A stretch of 64,000 nucleotides of DNA from Acidovorax facilis. Lineage in GTDB: Bacteria > Pseudomonadota > Gammaproteobacteria > Burkholderiales > Burkholderiaceae_C. Below the pieces are notes generated by a model that saw nothing but the letters and a program-made list of their open reading frames with translations, was not told where the DNA came from and did no database searches. Positions within the stretch are counted from its first letter, which is position 1, and every line of letters starts with the position of its first letter. The DNA is taken from contig NZ_JAMXAX010000013.1 of the NCBI RefSeq assembly GCF_023913775.1, positions 1-64,000 of the forward strand, read 5' to 3'. Below, one piece after another: positions 60,203-64,000 of this stretch. The position numbers were made by a program, and so were the translations under genes.

Positions 60203-60226
60203 GCGCTAGCAGCTATTTTTTTTATA
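60162..60226 (+). repeat. Dispersed repeat copy 8, encoding both kinase C-termini
   Basis: AAAAATCAATCAAAACAACC, TTCAGCGCTTTACCAATAAG, CGCTAGCAGCTATTTTTTTT ATAG. The hairpin AGCGCTT/AAGCGCT followed by AGCAGCTA and eight T works as a rho-independent terminator for the forward gene. The stop codons of both convergent kinase genes lie in it. Confidence 0.85.
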
Positions 60227-61987
60227 GTCTTCAGACGAATCAGGTAGCCATTGCCGCAACAAGGCGTGCAGCTGTTCCGGCGCCACCGGCTTGCGCAGCA
60301 CCAGGTAGCCCTCTTCTTCCGCCTGGCGCAGCGCGGGCGAATCCCATTCACCGCTGACCATGGCCAGCGCGGCGTCAGGGCACAGTGCCTGCAGGCGCTG
60401 GAGCAAGGCGAACCCACTCTCGCCGGAGCGCAAACGCTGGTCGCAGAAGATGGCCTGCGGCGTGAAGCCCTGTTCCAGCCAACCCAGTGCCTCGGCACCA
60501 TCGGCCGCGCAGCGCACCTGCACGCCCCAGTCCTGCAGCAGTTGCTGCCAGCCTGCGGCCACCTGCGGGTCGTCCTCCACCACCAGGCAGCGGCCCTGCA
60601 GGCCGCCCTGGCGCGCCACGGTGGCGGGCGTTGGCGCAACGACCACTGCGCTGGACGTGGCAGGCGGCAGCCGCAGCCAGAACCGCGAGCCGCGCCCCAG
60701 GCGCGACACCAGGCCCAGGGGCGCATCCATCAGCTCGGCGCAGCGCGCCACCACAGCCAGGCCCAGGCCGTAGCCTGCATCGTCTGCCACGCGCACCGAG
60801 GCACTGCGGGTGAAGGGCGAGAAGATGCGCTCGCGCTCCTCGGCGGCAACGCCGGGGCCGGTGTCCCACACCTCCACCTGCCAGTACCCGGCGCGGCGGC
60901 GCACAGCCAGCAGCACGCCGCCACGCTGCGTGTACCGCAGCGCGTTGTGCACCAGGTTCACCACGCACTGGCGCAGCAGCATCGGGTCGGCCTGCACCCG
61001 GGCGCTGGCCGGTGGCGGGCGCAGGCGCAGCACCAGGCCCCGGGTGCGCGCAGATTCCCCCAGCAGCGTGGCGACTTCGCGCAGCAGCGGCGCCAGGGCC
61101 ACCGCCTGGGGCCTTGCCTGCACGGCCCCCGCTTCGATGCGCGACAGGTCCAGCAGCGCATTGCACATCCATTGCAGCGACTGCACGCCCTGGCGCAGGT
61201 TCTGCAGCGTGGCATCCAGCGCCGGGTCCCGGTTGCGCAGCGCGATGGATTCGGCCAGCAGCCCCACGGCATGCACGGGCTGGCGCAGGTCGTGGCTGGC
61301 GGTGGCGAGGAACTGGTTCTTCACGGCCAGCGCCTGCTCGGCCTCGCCCTTGGCGGCACGGAACCGCTCCGTCAGGTCCACATTGCTCAGAAAGAACTGA
61401 TGGCTGATGCTCGCATTGCGAAAGAACACGCCAAAAGCCAGATGCATGGGCAACAGGTACGGCCAGTGATCGGGAAACACATAGGGCACCGACAACAGGC
61501 TGACCGCGTAGCTGGTGAAAAAGAACCGCTTGAAAACCACCAGCGCCGCCGACTGGTGCGCGGCATGCGCCGACACCACCAGCGTGGAGCCACAGATGAA
61601 CACCACGCGCAGTTCAAAGGGCGTGTCGGGCCCAGCGGAGGCCGCAGAACTCATCACCAACGCGCCGTACAACGCAGCCAGCGCTTGCACACGAGGCAAC
61701 CAAACGGCCAGCAGCGTTGCCGCATCGTGGCTGTCGCGCTGCTTCAGGGCCCGCTGCCACAGGCCCCAGACGCCCCACACAGCCCCCACCAGCAACAACG
61801 ACGCCCCCCACCACAGCGTGATGCCAGGGGGCCACAAGCCCAGCGAATACAGCCAGGCCAAGCCCGGCAGCCCGAGCAGCGGCACGACAGTGCAGCCGTC
61901 GCGCACCCGCATGAAGCTGTTGCCCAACAACTGCAGCTGGGCGGCAGGTGCCAGGGTGTCCCAGGAGAGCACGCGTTCGGAGTTCAT
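60206..61987 (-). CDS. Hybrid sensor histidine kinase with polytopic membrane sensor
   Basis: A 593-aa kinase. About six hydrophobic helices (about 35-195) form the input domain. Then come HisKA with H232 in ASHDLRQPVHAV, the ATPase domain with LVHNALRYT, DTGPGV and GYGLGLAVVARCAEL, and a receiver with D516 in FCDQRL and LRKPV. The catalytic half is closely related to the TPR kinase opposite it, but the sensor half is different. It is convergent with that kinase and 3 bases from it. Its promoter region carries a motif like the palindrome before the response regulator. MNSERV at 61987 is chosen as start. Confidence 0.92.
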   Translation of the reverse strand: MNSERVLSWDTLAPAAQLQLLGNSFMRVRDGCTVVPLLGLPGLAWLYSLGLWPPGITLWWGASLLLVGAVWGVWGLWQRALKQRDSHDAATLLAVWLPRVQALAALYGALVMSSAASAGPDTPFELRVVFICGSTLVVSAHAAHQSAALVVFKRFFFTSYAVSLLSVPYVFPDHWPYLLPMHLAFGVFFRNASISHQFFLSNVDLTERFRAAKGEAEQALAVKNQFLATASHDLRQPVHAVGLLAESIALRNRDPALDATLQNLRQGVQSLQWMCNALLDLSRIEAGAVQARPQAVALAPLLREVATLLGESARTRGLVLRLRPPPASARVQADPMLLRQCVVNLVHNALRYTQRGGVLLAVRRRAGYWQVEVWDTGPGVAAEERERIFSPFTRSASVRVADDAGYGLGLAVVARCAELMDAPLGLVSRLGRGSRFWLRLPPATSSAVVVAPTPATVARQGGLQGRCLVVEDDPQVAAGWQQLLQDWGVQVRCAADGAEALGWLEQGFTPQAIFCDQRLRSGESGFALLQRLQALCPDAALAMVSGEWDSPALRQAEEEGYLVLRKPVAPEQLHALLRQWLPDSSEDYKKNSC

Positions 61988-62021
61988 CGGGCCGATGTTG
62001 GCATCTTCCCGCACCAAACAC

Positions 62022-62040
62022 CCCCTACTTTGGGAGGGTT
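62022..62040. promoter_or_regulatory. Related regulator site candidate before the second hybrid kinase
   Basis: CCCCTACTTTGGGAGGGTT followed by GCG aligns with CCCTACCCTGGTAGGGTTTGCG at 56874-56895 (pattern CCCTACnnTGGnAGGGTT). It lies 35-53 bases upstream of the kinase start. The dyad is imperfect here. Confidence 0.45.
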
Positions 62041-62195
62041 GCGTGTTGACGCCGGCGCGTGGAAGCGCTTGGGAGTACGTCGGGTAGCGACCAGGGCATG
62101 GCTGAGAGCGCATCTGCTGCGGCCCCACTCACAGCGCAACCGTCACCACCGCACGGAGGCAGCAGTCGCGGCGCCGACAATGGCGCCGAGCTGGC

Positions 62196-63326
62196 TCAGG
62201 CCAGCGCGCGCTGGATGATGATCTTCTGCACGTCGCTCGTGCCTTCGTAGATCTGGCACACACGCACGTCGCGGTAGATGCGCTCCACCGGGAAGTCGTT
62301 CACCACGCCGTAGCCGCCCAGCGTCTGGATGGCGGCGCTGCACACGCGCTCGGCCATTTCGCTGGCAAACAGCTTGGCCATGGCGGCTTCCTTCAGGCAC
62401 GGGCGGCCTGCGTCGCGCAGCGCGGCGGCGTGCCAGATGAGCTGGCGCGCGGCTTCGATCTGCGTGGCGCAGTCGGCCAGGCGAAAGCCAACGGCCTGGT
62501 GGTTGAAGATGGCGGTGCCAAAGCTCTCGCGCTCCTTCGAATACGCCAGCGCCGCATCAAACGCGCTGCGCGCCATGCCCACGCTCTGCGCGGCAATGCC
62601 GATGCGCCCGCCTTCGAGCGCGCCCAGGGCGATCTTGTAGCCCTCGCCCTCGGTGCCGATGAGGTTCTCGGCCGGGATGCGGCAGTTGTCGAAGTTGATC
62701 TGCGCCGTGTCGCTGCTGTGCTGGCCCAGCTTGTCTTCCAGCCGCGCGACCACGTAGCCGGGGTTGTTGGTGGGCACGAGGAAGGCGCTCATGCCCTTCT
62801 TGCCCGCGCCCTTGTCGGTCACGGCGATGACGATGGCCACATGGCCGTTCTTGCCACTGGTGATGAACTGCTTGACGCCGTTGATCACATATTCGTCGCC
62901 CTGCTTGACGGCGGTGGTGCGCAGTGCGGAGGCGTCGGAACCCACATGCGGCTCGGTCAGGCAGAAGGCGCCCAGCATTTCGCCGCGCGCCAGCGGCGTG
63001 AGCCAGTCGCGCTTTTGCTGTGCATTGCCATAACGCATGAGGATGGCGTTGACGGGGCAGTTGGTCACGCTGATGGCCGTGCTGGTGCCACCATCACCGG
63101 CGGCGATTTCTTCCAGCACCAGCGCCAGCGTCACGTAGTCCAGGTTGGCACCGCCGAACTCTTCGGGCACGCAGATGCCGTAGGCACCCAGTGCAGCCAG
63201 GCCCTGGTGCGCCTCTTTGGGGAAGTGGTGTTCCTTGTCCCACCGCGCGGCGTGGGGCCACAGCTGTTCTTGCGCAAAGTCGCGCACCGCGTCGCGGATC
63301 ATTTCCTGGTCTTGGGTCAGCAGCAT
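62196..63326 (-). CDS. Acyl-CoA dehydrogenase
   Basis: A 376-aa flavoprotein dehydrogenase that introduces a 2,3 double bond into an acyl-CoA and passes electrons to ETF. Signatures are GAFCLTEPHVGSDASALRT, QFITSGKNGHVAIVIAVTD and IYEGTSDVQKIIIQRALA, with the catalytic Glu in YEGTSD; length matches short-chain or isovaleryl/methylbutyryl types. AAGGAGA six bases before ATG 63326 fixes the start. It lies 141 bases below the carbonic anhydrase stop on the same strand. Substrate not determinable; a leucine-pathway role is possible but it is 13 kb from the liu operon. Confidence 0.94.
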   Translation of the reverse strand: MLLTQDQEMIRDAVRDFAQEQLWPHAARWDKEHHFPKEAHQGLAALGAYGICVPEEFGGANLDYVTLALVLEEIAAGDGGTSTAISVTNCPVNAILMRYGNAQQKRDWLTPLARGEMLGAFCLTEPHVGSDASALRTTAVKQGDEYVINGVKQFITSGKNGHVAIVIAVTDKGAGKKGMSAFLVPTNNPGYVVARLEDKLGQHSSDTAQINFDNCRIPAENLIGTEGEGYKIALGALEGGRIGIAAQSVGMARSAFDAALAYSKERESFGTAIFNHQAVGFRLADCATQIEAARQLIWHAAALRDAGRPCLKEAAMAKLFASEMAERVCSAAIQTLGGYGVVNDFPVERIYRDVRVCQIYEGTSDVQKIIIQRALA

Positions 63327-63467
63327 GTTGTCTCCTTGGGATCGTTCGGCGCCGGCAGGCTCTGGATGCCCAGGCACCTACCGGCGAGTCAACATGCAAT
63401 TTTGCCCGCGTCTGCGGGCGCGCTTACCAAACGGCGGGCGGACTACGTGCTCCTGCGTACCCGGGGG

Positions 63468-64000
63468 CTAGACCAGCGAGACCTTGCCGCTGGACAGCTC
63501 GTACACGCCCCCCACGGCGCGGATGGCGCCGCTGGCCATGCGTCCGGCCAGGAGGGGTTCGGAGGTGGTTAACCGGGCCACATTGAGCCGCACGTTCTGC
63601 TCGGTGGCGGCCACCAGCAAGTTGGCGGGCTGGCGGCGCTGCGCCGCCTCGACGGCCGGGCGGATGGCGTTGACCAGCCCCGGCAGATGGCCGGGCAGCT
63701 GGGTGCCCTCCTGCACCACCTTGATGGTGGCGGAAACAGCGCCGCAGTTGCTGTGCCCGAGCACGAGGATGAGCGGCACCTGCAGAACCTCGATCGCGTA
63801 TTCCATGCTGGCCAGCGCATCGTCGTTCAGGAAGTTGCCCGCCAGCCGCACCACGAACAGATCGCCGGGCCCCTGGTCAAACGCCAGCTCGGGTGCAATA
63901 CGCGAATCCGCGCAGCTCAGGATGGCCGCAAAGGGCCGCTGCCCGGTGGTGCGCGCCACCCGGCCCACCGAAAAGTCGCGCTGCGTGGAACGGCCCGCCA
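63468..64000 (-). CDS. Beta-carbonic anhydrase (5' end outside window)
   Basis: Interconverts CO2 and bicarbonate. The frame is open to the right edge of the window, so the N-terminus is missing; 177 codons are seen. The zinc-ligand motifs are ILSCADSRIAPE (Cys, with the Asp-Arg dyad) and VLGHSNCGAVSATI (His and Cys). The C-terminal IRAVGGVYELSSGKVSL is typical. It is upstream of the acyl-CoA dehydrogenase; bicarbonate supply would also serve the biotin carboxylase in the window, though no direct link is shown. Confidence 0.93.
   Translation of the reverse strand, partial: AGRSTQRDFSVGRVARTTGQRPFAAILSCADSRIAPELAFDQGPGDLFVVRLAGNFLNDDALASMEYAIEVLQVPLILVLGHSNCGAVSATIKVVQEGTQLPGHLPGLVNAIRPAVEAAQRRQPANLLVAATEQNVRLNVARLTTSEPLLAGRMASGAIRAVGGVYELSSGKVSLV

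Noticed and set aside
1-64000. CRISPR array, insertion sequence, prophage, tRNA or rRNA
   Set aside because: I saw no regular spacer-repeat pattern, no transposase or phage structural genes and no rRNA sequence. I did not identify a tRNA by eye; a tRNA search would be decisive.

Overview
The window is ordinary chromosomal DNA from a high-GC betaproteobacterium. It is most likely Burkholderiales, family Comamonadaceae, close to Acidovorax. The evidence is two Bug-type solute-binding proteins without TctAB partners, an S-adenosylhomocysteine (SAH) riboswitch in front of ahcY, a double-length UvrA, a leucine-degradation (liu) gene set, and a dispersed repeat with an AGCGCTT...AAGCGC hairpin followed by AGCAGCTAT. 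The genus is inferred. I saw no rRNA, tRNA, CRISPR array, phage module or insertion sequence.

Layout. 1-6 kb: a Ser/Thr protein kinase cut by the left edge, the rRNA methyltransferase RlmJ, an RlpA-like protein overlapping a small exported protein, and metF and tlyA. 6-9.5 kb: ahcY under a SAH riboswitch (ahcY-tlyA-metF probably form one methyl-cycle operon), then divergent prfC. 9.5-12.3 kb: a polytopic membrane protein and a HAD hydrolase. 12.4-18.2 kb: a sugar module like frcRBCAK (ROK regulator, RbsD/FucU mutarotase, ABC ATPase, permease, binding protein, and a divergent PfkB kinase) with a palindromic operator candidate over the divergent promoters. 18-22.6 kb: a NYN/LOTUS RNA-binding protein, a Bug protein, an Lrp regulator, a cysteine-cluster protein and a lipoprotein. 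22.8-28.6 kb: tandem UvrA of 1957 aa. 28.8-34 kb: two paralogous LivK-like binding proteins, a tiny membrane protein, an MHS-family MFS transporter, and a HCCA isomerase/DUF1289/YbaK operon.

35-41.6 kb: HMG-CoA lyase, LysR divergent from a dehydrogenase-BKACE fusion plus a Bug protein, DUF3592, and a hydroxypyruvate reductase. 41.7-50.3 kb: methylcrotonyl-CoA carboxylase alpha, DUF4126, enoyl-CoA hydratase, DinB, carboxylase beta and acyl-CoA ligase (a liu-type operon), with a divergent AraC regulator. 50.4-56.8 kb: a GST, a patatin lipoprotein, a HAD phosphatase, YchJ, DUF4197, YetF/DUF421, DUF2237 and a repeat-bearing lipoprotein. 57-62 kb: a LuxR-type response regulator with a TPR hybrid histidine kinase, facing a second hybrid kinase. 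62-64 kb: an acyl-CoA dehydrogenase and a beta-carbonic anhydrase cut by the right edge.

The most interesting points are: a covalently doubled UvrA whose junction carries the dispersed repeat; at least eight copies of that repeat, several used as coding sequence or gene ends; the dehydrogenase-BKACE fusion; a palindrome in front of the response regulator and lipoprotein with a related copy in front of the second kinase; and four evenly spaced DTV units in the linker of the protein kinase.
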